From Paracandidimonas soli (GTDB taxonomy: Bacteria; Pseudomonadota; Gammaproteobacteria; Burkholderiales; Burkholderiaceae_B): DNA of 64,000 nt. Shown piece by piece: positions 35,558-44,945 of the stretch. Positions within the stretch are counted from its first letter, which is position 1. Each line of letters starts with the position of its first letter. Below the pieces are notes generated by a model, which ran no database searches, had not been told where the DNA came from, and saw nothing but the letters and a program-made list of their open reading frames with translations. The stretch covers positions 124,001 through 188,000 of the forward strand of contig NZ_SMBX01000001.1 in the NCBI RefSeq assembly GCF_004342005.1, read 5' to 3'. A program made the translations under genes and the position numbers.

Positions 35558-36853
35558 CTACTTGTACGGACGCAGGATGCGGTCGGCCTCGCGCTGTGCG
35601 TCGCGCATGGCCTGCTCCGCTTCCTTCGTGCCGGTCAGCACGGCCTGCAGATTGTCGTTCAGCAGCTTGGTGACGCGCTGGTTTTCGTGCGTGGAAAACT
35701 CTGCGACGCTGACGGCCAACTGGTCGCGCGCCACGGCCGCCGCGGGGACTTTTTCCACATAGGCCTTCATGGCCGGCGTTTCCCATGCGGCGGGGCTGAC
35801 GGCGACATAGCCGGTGGCTATGCCCCAGGATGCCGCGTTTTCAGGCTGCGTCATCCATTTGGCGAAGGTGTAGGCGGCCTGCTGTTGTTCCGGCGTGGCG
35901 TTCTTGAAGATGTAGAAGTTGCCGCCGCCGGTCGGGCTACCGCCGCGCCTGGCCTTGGGCATGGGAGCAACGCCGAAGTCGAAGACGGCATTGTTCAGCA
36001 CATTGCTCAGATTGCCCGTCGTCGTCCACATGATGGCGGTCTTGCCTTCCAGGAAGTCTTTGGGCGTGGTGCCCCATTCGATCGTGCCCTTGGGCATGAC
36101 CTCATGCTTGTAGGCCAGATCCTTCCAGTACTGCAGGGCCTCGATCACTGCTGGTTTGTCGAAATAGACTTCGTTGCCCGCTTCGTTCATCAGCAATGTA
36201 TCGTTGGGCGTGGTCAGCGCCTGGAACAGCCAGTAGGGGAATGCGCCGCCGGACGGAATCTGCAGGCCCCATTGCGTGACGCGGCCGCCGGCGTCCTTTT
36301 TCGTCAGTTTGCCGGCGTAGTCCAGCAGTTCGTCCCATGTGCCCGGTGCGCGCTCCGGATCGAGTCCGGCAGTCTTGAACAGGCCCTTGTTGTAGTACAT
36401 GACGATGGTCGAGCGCTGGAACGGAATGCCCCAGGTCTGGCCGCCGGTCCGGCTGTTTGCCATGAACGCGGGATAGAAGCCCTGGAACCATGCCTTGTCC
36501 TCGTCCGTCTTGACGAAAGAATCGAAAGGAACGATGGCGTCTTCGTCGATCAGCGTGAACATGTCCGTCGACAGCAGCACCGCCACCTGGGGCGGCGTGC
36601 CGCCCTTCTGCGCCGTCAGCGCCTTGGCGATGGAGTCCTGGTAGGAGCCGGAATAGACGGACTTGACGCGGATGTCCGGATTGGCCCGGTGGAAGCGGTC
36701 GACCAGATCGTCGACGATTTTCGTGATGGGGCCGCCGACGGCGACGGGGTAGTAGAACTCCAGTTCGACGGGTGTTTTCTGCGCCAGCGCGGGAAGCGAG
36801 ATCAGGGCGCCGGACAGGCCGAGGGCAATGGTTTTCAATAATGTGCGTCGCAT
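35558..36853 (-). CDS. ABC transporter extracellular solute-binding protein, UgpB-like
   Basis: A 431-residue periplasmic binding protein. AGGAATCC precedes ATG 36853, and the signal ends near PALAQ. The mature N-terminus VELEFYYPVAVGGPITKIVD resembles UgpB, which binds sn-glycerol-3-phosphate or related phosphodiesters; many family members bind sugars instead. Further blocks include GIPFQRSTIVMYYNKGLF and NFYIFKNATPEQQQAAYTF. The ligand is therefore probably a sugar or glycerol phosphate, but this is inference from family resemblance. Confidence 0.88.
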   Translation of the reverse strand: MRRTLLKTIALGLSGALISLPALAQKTPVELEFYYPVAVGGPITKIVDDLVDRFHRANPDIRVKSVYSGSYQDSIAKALTAQKGGTPPQVAVLLSTDMFTLIDEDAIVPFDSFVKTDEDKAWFQGFYPAFMANSRTGGQTWGIPFQRSTIVMYYNKGLFKTAGLDPERAPGTWDELLDYAGKLTKKDAGGRVTQWGLQIPSGGAFPYWLFQALTTPNDTLLMNEAGNEVYFDKPAVIEALQYWKDLAYKHEVMPKGTIEWGTTPKDFLEGKTAIMWTTTGNLSNVLNNAVFDFGVAPMPKARRGGSPTGGGNFYIFKNATPEQQQAAYTFAKWMTQPENAASWGIATGYVAVSPAAWETPAMKAYVEKVPAAAVARDQLAVSVAEFSTHENQRVTKLLNDNLQAVLTGTKEAEQAMRDAQREADRILRPYK

Positions 36854-36887
36854 GAGGATTCCTGTGTGACGGTGGGAGTGGAATAGT

Positions 36888-37922
36888 TCAGGCCTGGGTC
36901 GAAACGGCCAGGCCGGAGGCATCGAAGAAATGGTTGTGATCGGGCGGCCAGTCCAGGTGGACGGCGGCGCCCGAGGCGGGGCGCGCGACGGTGTCCGTGC
37001 TGACGACGACAGGCGTGCCGTCGCGGAGCTGGCAAGTGACGAGCGTCTGCGCGCCGAGATATTCTGTCTGCATGACAGTGGCGGGGACGCCGGCTTCGCG
37101 ATGCAGCACGATGTGCTCCGGTCGCACGCCGATGCTGCGTGCGGCCGGCGGAGGCATCGCGCCTTGCGGCAGAGGGGTGCCGATCTGATGCAGGCCCAGG
37201 AGGTTCATGGGCGGCGTGCCGATGAATTGCGCGGCGAAGGCGGTGCCCGGCCGGGTGTATAGCGCCGTCGGCGTGTCGTTCTGCTCCACGCGCCCTTTGT
37301 TCATCAGGATGACCTGATCGGCCATGGTCATGGCTTCAGTCTGGTCGTGGGTGACATACACCATGGTGATGCCCAGCGACTGCTGCAACTGCCGGATCTC
37401 GCGCCGCATTTCCTGGCGCAGCTTGGCATCCAGGTTGGAGAGCGGTTCGTCCATCAGGCAGATCGGCGCTTCGGAAATGACGGCGCGTCCCAATGCCACG
37501 CGTTGTTGCTGGCCGCCGGACAACTGCGAGGGCTTGCGGTCCAGCAGCGCCTGCAGGCCCAGCAGGTTCGCCACGCGCGCCAGGCGCTCCCCGAAGTGCT
37601 GCGATGGCTCGCGCCGGGCGCGCAGTCCGAACAGGATGTTCTCGCGCACGCTCAGGTGCGGGAACAGGGCATAGGACTGGAAGACCATGGACAGCCTGCG
37701 CTTGGCCGGGGACATCGAGGTTACGTCATTGCCGTCGATCAGGATGCGGCCGGAAGTGGGCCGCTCCAGTCCGGCGATCATGCGCAGTGCGGTGGATTTT
37801 CCGCAACCGGAGGGGCCGAGCAGTACGGCGAACGAGCCGGCCGGAATGGCCAGGGACAGGTCTTCGATTGCGCTGGAGGCGCCATAGAACTTGCTGATGT
37901 TTTCCAGGACGATAGTGGACAT
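36888..37922 (-). CDS. ABC transporter ATPase, UgpC/MalK type
   Basis: A 344-residue ATPase starting at ATG 37922. Walker A is GPSGCGKST, the signature is LSGGQQQRVALGRA, Walker B is ICLMDEPLSNLDAK, and the switch histidine lies in VTHDQTEA. A C-terminal TOBE (MalK-type regulatory) domain runs from about residue 240. It powers the importer encoded by the next three genes. It heads the minus-strand operon, which is unusual because E. coli ugp places the binding protein first. Confidence 0.92.
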   Translation of the reverse strand: MSTIVLENISKFYGASSAIEDLSLAIPAGSFAVLLGPSGCGKSTALRMIAGLERPTSGRILIDGNDVTSMSPAKRRLSMVFQSYALFPHLSVRENILFGLRARREPSQHFGERLARVANLLGLQALLDRKPSQLSGGQQQRVALGRAVISEAPICLMDEPLSNLDAKLRQEMRREIRQLQQSLGITMVYVTHDQTEAMTMADQVILMNKGRVEQNDTPTALYTRPGTAFAAQFIGTPPMNLLGLHQIGTPLPQGAMPPPAARSIGVRPEHIVLHREAGVPATVMQTEYLGAQTLVTCQLRDGTPVVVSTDTVARPASGAAVHLDWPPDHNHFFDASGLAVSTQA

Positions 37923-38160
37923 GGATTCCGCTTGTGCAAAGGCTGCCGCGGGCAGGCGCCGCAGCCAAGGCGCGGCCGGCATCGTGTGGATGCGGACCGG
38001 CATGAGAAAACGGAATCTTATGCAGCCGATATGTCAGCGGTATGAACGATTCTTTGCGGGAATATGAACCTGCGCCAAGGCGCATGCGTCGTTGCGGATG
38101 GCGGAAAGAGGGGGGTGATCCATATGGATCAAGTCCTGGAGGGCGCGGTGTTCCAACGCA

Positions 38161-38187
38161 ATGATGCCGCCTCGTGGGCGGCATCAT
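38161..38187 (-). terminator. Probable terminator hairpin downstream of leuA
   Basis: An 11-bp stem ATGATGCCGCC with its complement and a 5-nt loop, 30 bases past the leuA stop. It lacks a strong T-run on the minus strand, so it could be rho-assisted or a stability hairpin. Confidence 0.55.
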
Positions 38188-38216
38188 GCTGGGTCTGGCT
38201 GGAGGCCTTATCTTGT

Positions 38217-39914
38217 TCAGGCGGCAACCTGCTCCTCTTCCTTTTGCTGCGCATAGTGCCGGTTCACTGCGCTGAGCACGGCCAGGAAGGAAGCCGTCAC
38301 GATGTCGCGATGGATGCCCACGCCGAAGCCCGTGGCCGAGTCGCCGACACGCAGTTCGACATAAGAGGCGGCGCGCGTATCCGTGCCCGAGCCGATGGCG
38401 TGTTCGTGATAGTCCATGATGCGGATCGGCACGTCCAGCGCATCGACAAAGGCGGAAATGGCGCCGTCTCCGGAGCCTGTCAAATGGCGGACTTCGCCAT
38501 CCTGCTCCAGTTCGACCTCGATGGAGAACTGCTTGCCTTCCTGCTCTCCTGCGGTGCCGGAAATCTGGTGGCGAATCAGCTTCAGCGGGGTGTGGCGCTC
38601 CAGGTATTCCTGCGAGAAGACGCCATACACGTCCGATGCCCTGACTTCCGCACCCGTTTCGTCCGTGACGCGCTGGATGGCGCGGCTGAACTCGATCTGC
38701 AGGCGGCGCGGCAATGCCAGGCCGTATTCCTGTTCCAGCAGGTAGGAGACGCCGCCCTTGCCCGACTGGCTGTTGACGCGGATGACGGCGTCGTAGCTGC
38801 GGCCCAGGTCAGCCGGGTCGATGGGCAGGTAGGGGATTTCCCAGGGCGCATCGGCCTGTTGCTGCGCGAAGCCTTTCTTGATGGCGTCCTGGTGCGAGCC
38901 GGAGAAGGCGGTGAACACCAGATCGCCGGCATAAGGATGGCGCGGGTGCACCGGCAACTGGGTGCAGTATTCGACACAGCGGCGGATTTCGTCGATGTCG
39001 GAGAAGTCCAGGCCGGGATGCACGCCCTGCGTGTACAGGTTCAGCGCCAGCGTGACCAGGTCAACGTTGCCGGTGCGCTCGCCGTGGCCGAACAGGCAGC
39101 CTTCGATGCGGTCGGCGCCGGCCATGACGGCGAATTCGGCGGCGGCCACGGCGGTGCCGCGGTCATTGTGCGGGTGCACGCTGAGCACGATCTTGTCGCG
39201 CTGGTTCAGGTTCTTGTGCATCCATTCGATCTGATCGGCGTACAGGTTGGGCGTGGTCGCCTCGATAGTGGCCGGCAGGTTGAAGATCATCTTGGCGTCG
39301 GCGGTGGGCTGCCAGACTTCGGAGACGGCATTGCAGACGTCCAGTGCGAACTCGGGCTCAGTCGTGCTGAATACCTCCGGAGAGTACTGGTAGCGCCAGT
39401 GCGTTTCGGGATGCCGCGAGGTCAGCTCCTTGATCAGGCGCGTGCCGTTGACGGCGATCTGCTTGATCTCGTCCTTGCTCATGTTGAAGACGATCTTGCG
39501 GAACGCCGGCGCACATGCGTTGTACATGTGGATGATGGCGCGCTTGGCGCCGATGGCGGATTCCACCGTGCGCTGGATCAGGTCGTCGCGAGCCTGCGTC
39601 AGCACGATGATGGTCACGTCGTCGGGAATCAGCTTGTCGTCGATCAGCTTGCGCACGAAGTCGAAGTCGGTCTGGGAGGCGGAGGGGAACCCGACTTCGA
39701 TTTCCTTCAGGCCGATCTTGAGCAATTGCTTGAAGAAGCGCAGCTTGCGCTCCACGCTCATGGGCTCGATCAGCGCCTGGTTGCCGTCGCGCAGGTCGGT
39801 GCTCATCCATATGGGAGGCGTGGTGATGCGCTTGCCGGGCCACGTGCGCTCGGAGAAGTCTCGGGCGAAGGGCGAGAACGGGATGTATTTTTCGGAAGGA
39901 TTCGGATGCATCAT
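38217..39914 (-). CDS. leuA: 2-isopropylmalate synthase
   Basis: A 565-residue enzyme of the longer LeuA form. The catalytic TIM barrel begins with [16 protein letters not shown], where the Arg-Asp pair binds 2-oxoisovalerate. The metal-binding histidines are in [15 protein letters not shown] and the HGERTG segment. A C-terminal LeuA regulatory domain, for leucine feedback, follows from about residue 430. It condenses 2-oxoisovalerate with acetyl-CoA, the first step of leucine synthesis. A short leucine-rich ORF precedes it at 40058-40198. Confidence 0.94.
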   Translation of the reverse strand: MMHPNPSEKYIPFSPFARDFSERTWPGKRITTPPIWMSTDLRDGNQALIEPMSVERKLRFFKQLLKIGLKEIEVGFPSASQTDFDFVRKLIDDKLIPDDVTIIVLTQARDDLIQRTVESAIGAKRAIIHMYNACAPAFRKIVFNMSKDEIKQIAVNGTRLIKELTSRHPETHWRYQYSPEVFSTTEPEFALDVCNAVSEVWQPTADAKMIFNLPATIEATTPNLYADQIEWMHKNLNQRDKIVLSVHPHNDRGTAVAAAEFAVMAGADRIEGCLFGHGERTGNVDLVTLALNLYTQGVHPGLDFSDIDEIRRCVEYCTQLPVHPRHPYAGDLVFTAFSGSHQDAIKKGFAQQQADAPWEIPYLPIDPADLGRSYDAVIRVNSQSGKGGVSYLLEQEYGLALPRRLQIEFSRAIQRVTDETGAEVRASDVYGVFSQEYLERHTPLKLIRHQISGTAGEQEGKQFSIEVELEQDGEVRHLTGSGDGAISAFVDALDVPIRIMDYHEHAIGSGTDTRAASYVELRVGDSATGFGVGIHRDIVTASFLAVLSAVNRHYAQQKEEEQVAA

Positions 39915-40057
39915 GGCTTGCTTACCTGTAACGGGGGCGCGCTACGCCAGGCGGGTTCGGGTCCGCGCCGGAACGGCATATCGCGATGACAGACAAAAAT
40001 GGAAAAGCGGAATTGGGGGGTGTGGCGTGTGCACGGCTACCGAACTGCCACGAGGCG

Positions 40058-40198
40058 CTAGGCTCGGCAACCGGTCGGTAGCAGCAGGGATAGCGACAGA
40101 GCGCTGGAGAGGGTCGCGAAAGCGAAAGAAACACGCACGACGGCGCTGGCGGGGATGCCTGCGCAAATGTCGGTGGAAGGTGCGTGCTCAGAGTTCAT
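40058..40198 (-). CDS. Candidate leucine leader peptide of leuA
   Basis: This 46-codon ORF lies in the 400-bp gap between leuA and the IclR gene. Its C-terminal half carries seven leucine codons within 11 positions over the peptide LSSALSLSLLLP, including two CTA, a rare codon in this GC-rich genome. CTACCGA in the last codons can pair with TCGGTAG just after the stop, giving alternative structures. This resembles the proteobacterial leu attenuator, in which ribosome stalling at rare Leu codons controls read-through. No Shine-Dalgarno precedes the ATG and no classic terminator with T-run is obvious. The rest of the gap shows nothing else recognisable. Confidence 0.4.
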   Translation of the reverse strand: MNSEHAPSTDICAGIPASAVVRVSFAFATLSSALSLSLLLPTGCRA

Positions 40199-40314
40199 AT
40201 TTGATAGTCAAACACATTTTGAAGAGAAAGGCAAGAAAGTCGAAGCGCAGGCTGGCATTCCGGGCCTCAGGTGATGCGTCGATGCAAAAACGGCCTGCTG
40301 GCGGCGTCCGGGTT

Positions 40315-41094
40315 TCAGGAGCGTGAAAGATCCTGGCTTAGTTGCAGGGCTTCCCGTTTGAGGATCGAGAGCGCGTGCTGTAGTTGCTGGCCGCTCAGCC
40401 GGGAGCGAATGGCCGCCACGCTGAGCGAGGCGCAGAGATTCTGCTTCCTGTCGAACACGGCGATGCCGATGCCGGCCATGTCGCTGATGATGCGGCCAGG
40501 GTTCGTAGCGTAGCCGTTCCGGCGGGTAAGGGCGATGTCCTGGCGCAACGTATCCAGATCAATGCGCAGGGGCGAGGGCAGTTGCTGGTGCCGCTGCAAT
40601 ATCTGTTCGATCTCGGGGTCGCTCAGGCTGGACAGAAGGGCCAGGCTGCCAGCGCCGATCCCCAGGGGCCGGCGGTGGCCGGCGTCGAGCGTCAGGATCT
40701 TGATGGGGAAGTCCCCGACCTTGCGGTCGATGCAGACGGCGTCGTCCCCCGAGCGGATCGACAGAAAAGCCGTATCCCCGGTTTCCATTGCGATGCGCTG
40801 AAGTCCTGCTTCGGCGATTTCCTTCAGGCCGTGCCTGCGCTCAGCGGCCAGGCCCAGTACGTAGGCTTCGCGACCCAACGTATATGTCTTGAGCGTGGGG
40901 TGCAGGCTGACGAAGCCTTCCTGCTGCAGCGCGGCGAGCATGCGATGGGTCGTGGGCTGTGTCAGTCCGGCGTCGCGGGCCAGGTCGCTGAGACCCGCGC
41001 CGCGGGCCGGCGCCGACCCTATCAGTTTGAGCAGGCGCAGGACGCGCGTCACGCTTTGGGCGCCGGGCACGGATGTGTTCTGGGTCAGAGTCAT
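40315..41094 (-). CDS. IclR-family transcriptional regulator
   Basis: A 259-residue regulator. ATG 41094 is preferred because GAGGCTTGC precedes it. The N-terminal winged helix contains SVTRVLRLLKLIG and LARDAGLTQPTTHRMLAALQ, a typical IclR recognition helix. The C-terminal effector domain has DAVCIDRKVGDFPI and GAGSLALLSSL. It is divergent from the four-gene operon at 41282. Two copies of TCCATAATATGGA in the shared gap, a typical IclR-type dyad, make it the likely repressor or activator of that operon and of itself. Confidence 0.92.
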   Translation of the reverse strand: MTLTQNTSVPGAQSVTRVLRLLKLIGSAPARGAGLSDLARDAGLTQPTTHRMLAALQQEGFVSLHPTLKTYTLGREAYVLGLAAERRHGLKEIAEAGLQRIAMETGDTAFLSIRSGDDAVCIDRKVGDFPIKILTLDAGHRRPLGIGAGSLALLSSLSDPEIEQILQRHQQLPSPLRIDLDTLRQDIALTRRNGYATNPGRIISDMAGIGIAVFDRKQNLCASLSVAAIRSRLSGQQLQHALSILKREALQLSQDLSRS

Positions 41095-41153
41095 GCAAGC
41101 CTCGCTGTGCGGCATTCGATGCGGTTTTCGGGGAAAGCCCTAATCAACATTAT

Positions 41154-41166
41154 TCCATAATATGGA
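41154..41166. promoter_or_regulatory. IclR-type operator 1
   Basis: TCCATAATATGGA, a 13-bp perfect dyad centred on A41160, lies 60 bases upstream of the IclR start codon. It is identical to the second site at 41263-41275, and the two centres are 109 bases apart. IclR family members commonly bind such TTCCATA-type palindromes and can loop DNA between two sites. Confidence 0.75.
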
Positions 41167-41262
41167 TTAAAGGTTGAGATGAAATTTCCTGGACAATAGA
41201 ATAAAAATCATACTTTCGTTTAAACAATGGATATTCCTTGAAAGCCTGTTAGAAAAATGATT

Positions 41263-41275
41263 TCCATAATATGGA
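41263..41275. promoter_or_regulatory. IclR-type operator 2, overlapping the ribosome-binding site
   Basis: The second TCCATAATATGGA copy ends seven bases before the ATG of the first operon gene. Its GGA is part of the GGAG Shine-Dalgarno (41273-41276). A bound regulator would sit downstream of any promoter and act as a roadblock, so repression is more likely than activation at this site. Confidence 0.75.
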
Positions 41276-41281
41276 GTATGG

Positions 41282-42115
41282 ATGCTGCAATCGTATGTGC
41301 TGGACAGCGTGACGGTGCTTGAGGCCAGGCACAGGGGCGCCGTGGTCGTCGCGGCTTCCCATGGAGGGGTGTACGCGGGTTATCTGGCCGCTCGCGCCAA
41401 TGTCGCGGCGGTGATCCTGAACGATGCCGGCGTGGGAAAGGACGAGGCGGGGATCGGCGCCCTGGCGTATCTGCAGGCGCTGGGCGTTTGCGCCGCTGCC
41501 GTGGATCATGCGTCGGCCAGGATCGGCGATGGCGAGGATATGCGGCGCAGCGGCGTGCTGAGCCACGTTAATCCGCTGGCGCGGGACGCGGGGTGTCGAC
41601 AGGGTATGTATGTGGAGGAGGCCGTGACACTGCTGCGCCGGCTTCCCTCCGTCGAGTCGTATGCGGTGCTGCCGGTGCGTGAGGCGCGGCAGATCCTGGA
41701 GCCGAATGCCCGTATTCCGGTCATCGGGATCGATTCGGTATCGCTATTGCTGCCCGAAGATGCGGGCGCACTGGTCGTGGCGGCTTCCCATGGAGGCGTG
41801 CTGGCCGCCTCGCAAAGCGACGGTGTTCCGTTCGGGGTGGCCGCGATTTCATTCCATGACGCGGGCGGAGGAAAGAACGATGCCGGGTTCGGTCGCTTGG
41901 CCCCGCTCCAGGAAAAGGGAATCGCCGCTGTGACGGTAAGCGCGGGCAGTGCGCGCATCGGGGATGCGCGCTCGTGCTACCAGAGCGGCATCATTTCCCG
42001 CGTGAATGCCTGCGCTGCGGAGCTGGGGGCCGCTGTGGGGCAGCCGCTGCGGCTGTGCTACGCGTCATGGCTGTCGGATCGGGATTTTGGAATGAAAGAA
42101 GAGGAGTCATTATGA
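41282..42115 (+). CDS. Protein of unknown function with two tandem homologous domains
   Basis: A 277-residue soluble protein that I do not recognise. It is an internal duplication: residues 8-105 and 151-252 align. Both halves carry DSV, then VAASHGGV (25-30 and 168-173), xDAGxGKxxAGxGxLxxLQ (48-65 and 193-210), SARIGD (78-83 and 223-228) and SGxxSxVN (90-97 and 235-242). The repeated Asp, His, Lys and Arg positions look like a conserved ligand or metal site. No signal peptide or membrane helix is seen. Its stop overlaps the start of the TPP-enzyme gene by four bases, so it probably works with that enzyme. An out-of-frame ATG at 41278 was set aside. Confidence 0.8.
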   Translation: MLQSYVLDSVTVLEARHRGAVVVAASHGGVYAGYLAARANVAAVILNDAGVGKDEAGIGALAYLQALGVCAAAVDHASARIGDGEDMRRSGVLSHVNPLARDAGCRQGMYVEEAVTLLRRLPSVESYAVLPVREARQILEPNARIPVIGIDSVSLLLPEDAGALVVAASHGGVLAASQSDGVPFGVAAISFHDAGGGKNDAGFGRLAPLQEKGIAAVTVSAGSARIGDARSCYQSGIISRVNACAAELGAAVGQPLRLCYASWLSDRDFGMKEEESL

Positions 42116-43839
42116 CGGATCGTTTGGAGATGACTGGCGGAGAAGCCTTGGCGCGCATGTTCGCCGCGCATGATGTCGGGCCGATGTTCGGCATGGGCGG
42201 ATTCCAGTTATTGCCTTTTTATGATGCGGTGCGCCGCCTGGAGATGCGGCACTATCTCATCAATGACGAGCGCTGCGGCATTTTCGCGGCGGACGCCTAC
42301 GCGAAAATCACGGGCAGGCCGGGCGTCTGCGATGCAACCCTGGGGCCGGGAGCGACGAACCTGGCGACCGGGCTGGCCGAGGCGCTGAATGCCGGTACGC
42401 CGCTGGTCGTTCTGGTGGGAGATGCGCATCGCGCGCACGCCTGGAAGAACATGACGCAGGAAGCCCGGCAGCTGGAGGTCCTGCGGCCGGTGTGCAAAGA
42501 GGTCATCAGGGTCGAATGCATCGAGCGCATACCGGAGCTGGTGCGCCGCGCGTTCGCGGTTGCGACGCATGGCAGGCCCGGCCCCGTCGTGGTGGACGTG
42601 CCCGAAGACATTTCGCATGGCGTGCATGCCTTCCCGCCTGAGGAGTTCCGGGCGGACGAGAGCTGCAGGCAGATTCCGGCGGCGCGCATCCGGCCCGATG
42701 CGGCTTCCCTCGCAAAGGCGGCGGAGTTGCTGGCGAAGGCGCGGCGGCCCGTGATGCTGTGCGGCGGCGGCGTCCACCTCAGCAGGGCTGCGGATATCGT
42801 CGAGGGCTTTGCCACCGCATTGCATATTCCCGTGGCGCACACCCTGACCGGAAAAGGCGCGATATCCTGCCGCCACCCCTTGAGCGCCGGGCTGTTCGGC
42901 CGCTACAGCCGCATCGCCAATACGCTGATCTCCGAAGCGGACTGCCTGTTCGTCGTCGGCTGCAAGCTGGGCGAAGTGGCCACGCGCCGGTTCGACCTGA
43001 TTCCGGCGGGCGTGCCGCTGATCCATCTGGATATCCTGGCGGAAGAGTTCGACCGCACCACGCCCGCCACAGTCAGGCTCTGGGGAGATGTCGGCGCCAC
43101 CCTGCCCGAATTGCAGGCCCTGGCGCTCGCCTGCCCGGATGGCGCGGATCGCAGCGGCCTGCCCGACGACACACAGCGGCGGATGATCGCCTGGCGCGAG
43201 TCGGTCAAGACAAAGCTGCAGTCGAGCGAGAAGCCCGTGGCAATGGCGCGGCTGATGCAGGAAATCAACGACTTTCTGCCGGAAGACGGCCTGCTGATCG
43301 CCGATGGCGGGTTCGCGGCGCACTGGGGCGGACTGCTGTTCGATTCGCGCCGCGCCGGCCGCTCGTTCGTGCCCGATCGCGGCTTTGCTTCCATCGGCTA
43401 CGGCATTCCCGGTGCGATCGGCGCCGCGCTTGCCGCGCCGGGAAGCCGCGTGCTGAGCCTGACGGGAGACGGCGGCTGCAACATGTCGCTGGGAGAGCTG
43501 GAGACCGCGGTGCGGCTGAAGCTGCCGTTCACGCTGCTGGTCGTGAACAATGCGGCCTCCGGGTACATCAAGGCGCTGCAGCATTTGATGTACGGCGCCG
43601 GCGCTTATCAATCGTCCGACCTGGCGGATACGAATTACGCGCAGGTCGCCCAGACCCTGGGATGCCAGGGTATCCGGGTGGAGGATCCGTCGGAACTGCG
43701 GGCCGCGCTGGAGGCGGGGGCCGCCTGCCAGGATCGTCCCACGGTGATCGATATCGTCGTAACGCGGGATCCGGCGCATATGCTGCCGGGAGTGGATAGC
43801 CGTGCAGCCAAGATCAAGCCGGGAGACCGCATTGCCTGA
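42112..43839 (+). CDS. Thiamine-pyrophosphate-dependent enzyme (acetolactate synthase-like)
   Basis: A 575-residue protein with the three-domain layout of acetolactate synthases and related decarboxylases. The catalytic Glu is in INDERCGIFAADAYAKITG, followed by LGPGATNLATGLAEA. The cofactor-binding motif is GDGGCNMS through VVNNA near residue 455 (GDG, about 28 residues, NN). GAGGAG lies upstream. It shares no adjacent small regulatory subunit, so it is unlikely to be a branched-chain acetolactate synthase. A 2-oxo acid decarboxylase, carboligase or ring hydrolase role is more plausible. It is translationally coupled to the duplicated-domain protein. Confidence 0.88.
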   Translation: MTDRLEMTGGEALARMFAAHDVGPMFGMGGFQLLPFYDAVRRLEMRHYLINDERCGIFAADAYAKITGRPGVCDATLGPGATNLATGLAEALNAGTPLVVLVGDAHRAHAWKNMTQEARQLEVLRPVCKEVIRVECIERIPELVRRAFAVATHGRPGPVVVDVPEDISHGVHAFPPEEFRADESCRQIPAARIRPDAASLAKAAELLAKARRPVMLCGGGVHLSRAADIVEGFATALHIPVAHTLTGKGAISCRHPLSAGLFGRYSRIANTLISEADCLFVVGCKLGEVATRRFDLIPAGVPLIHLDILAEEFDRTTPATVRLWGDVGATLPELQALALACPDGADRSGLPDDTQRRMIAWRESVKTKLQSSEKPVAMARLMQEINDFLPEDGLLIADGGFAAHWGGLLFDSRRAGRSFVPDRGFASIGYGIPGAIGAALAAPGSRVLSLTGDGGCNMSLGELETAVRLKLPFTLLVVNNAASGYIKALQHLMYGAGAYQSSDLADTNYAQVAQTLGCQGIRVEDPSELRAALEAGAACQDRPTVIDIVVTRDPAHMLPGVDSRAAKIKPGDRIA

Positions 43840-43942
43840 TGCTGCCCGTCGATCCTGATTCGCCATAAGTCGCTGCGCAAGACTCTTCGCCTGATGGCCG
43901 GAGGTCTTCGCAGATACCTGATCCTTAACGGAGGAGACAATC

Positions 43943-44944
43943 ATGAAAACCACAAAACATACGAAAACGGCGCGGCGCATGTTCATGTCGATGCTGGCGG
44001 GGGTTGCCTTGGCCGGGCTTGCGCAGCCCGCCATGGCAGGCGGCGCCTATCCTGAAAAACCAGTCACTCTAGTCGTGCCGTTTCCCCCTGGCGGAACATC
44101 GGATGTCGTAGGCCGCATCCTGGCCGAAGCGCTTTCCCAGGAACTGGGGCAGACCGTGCTGGTGGACAATCGCGGCGGCGCGGGCGGAACGATAGGGACG
44201 AGAACAGTGGCGGCCGCGGCGCCCGACGGCTATACGCTGCTGCTGGCGACGTCCAGCACCAACGGCACGAACTCCGCCGTGTACAAGTCCCTGCCCTACG
44301 ATGCGGCCACCGATTTCACGCCGGTAACGCAAATCATCCGCGTACCGGGCGTCATTGCGGCGACCAAGACGTTCCCGGCCAAAACCTACGCGGAATTCGT
44401 CGAACTCATCAAGAAGTCGCCGGGCAAGTATTCCTATGCCTCGTCGGGAAATGGCGGGGCGACGCACATGGCGATGGAATACTACAAGTCCATGACCGGG
44501 CTGAATATCCTGCATATTCCGTATCGCGGCACCGGACCCGCGCTCAATGACGTCATCGGCGGGCAGGTCGACATGATCTGGGATACTGCCGCGTCGTCGA
44601 TGCCGCATATCCAGGCCGGCAACCTGATCCCGCTGGTGATTGCCGGCAAGTCGCGCCTCGAAAATCTGCCAGATGTTCCGATCGCCGCGGAAGTGGGCCT
44701 GCCGGATTACGACGCGGAAATGTGGAATGGGCTGCTGGCGCCTGCCGGGTTGCCGGCTGATGTGCTGGAAAAACTGCATGCCGCGGCGGTCAAGGCGTTG
44801 GGCCGTCCCGACGTCAGGAAGCGATATGAGGCGCTGGGAGCCTATGTCATTGCGGATACGCCGGAAGAGTTCGGCAGCATGATTCGCGGAGATATCGAGA
44901 AGTGGAAGAAGGTTGCCGATTTCGCGAACATTTCCATTGAATGA
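43943..44944 (+). CDS. Tripartite tricarboxylate transporter receptor (Bug family)
   Basis: A 333-residue periplasmic receptor. A long basic start (MKTTKHTKTARRM) leads into a signal ending AMAGG. The core has VTLVVPFPPGGTSDVVGRIL, VLVDNRGGAGGTIG, AAPDGYTLLLATSSTNGTNS and ILHIPYRGTGPALNDVIGG. It follows the TPP-enzyme gene by 103 bases and overlaps or abuts the SDR gene, so it should import the operon's substrate. No TctAB partner is nearby. Confidence 0.92.
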   Translation: MKTTKHTKTARRMFMSMLAGVALAGLAQPAMAGGAYPEKPVTLVVPFPPGGTSDVVGRILAEALSQELGQTVLVDNRGGAGGTIGTRTVAAAAPDGYTLLLATSSTNGTNSAVYKSLPYDAATDFTPVTQIIRVPGVIAATKTFPAKTYAEFVELIKKSPGKYSYASSGNGGATHMAMEYYKSMTGLNILHIPYRGTGPALNDVIGGQVDMIWDTAASSMPHIQAGNLIPLVIAGKSRLENLPDVPIAAEVGLPDYDAEMWNGLLAPAGLPADVLEKLHAAAVKALGRPDVRKRYEALGAYVIADTPEEFGSMIRGDIEKWKKVADFANISIE

Positions 44945-44945
44945 T

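Noticed and set aside
38064-39989. A 641-codon plus-strand open frame opposite leuA
   Set aside because: Antisense shadow of leuA, which is complete and fully recognisable on the minus strand.
41278-41282. Alternative start ATG at 41278 for the duplicated-domain protein
   Set aside because: It is out of frame with the conserved repeats, and the GGAG spacing favours 41282.
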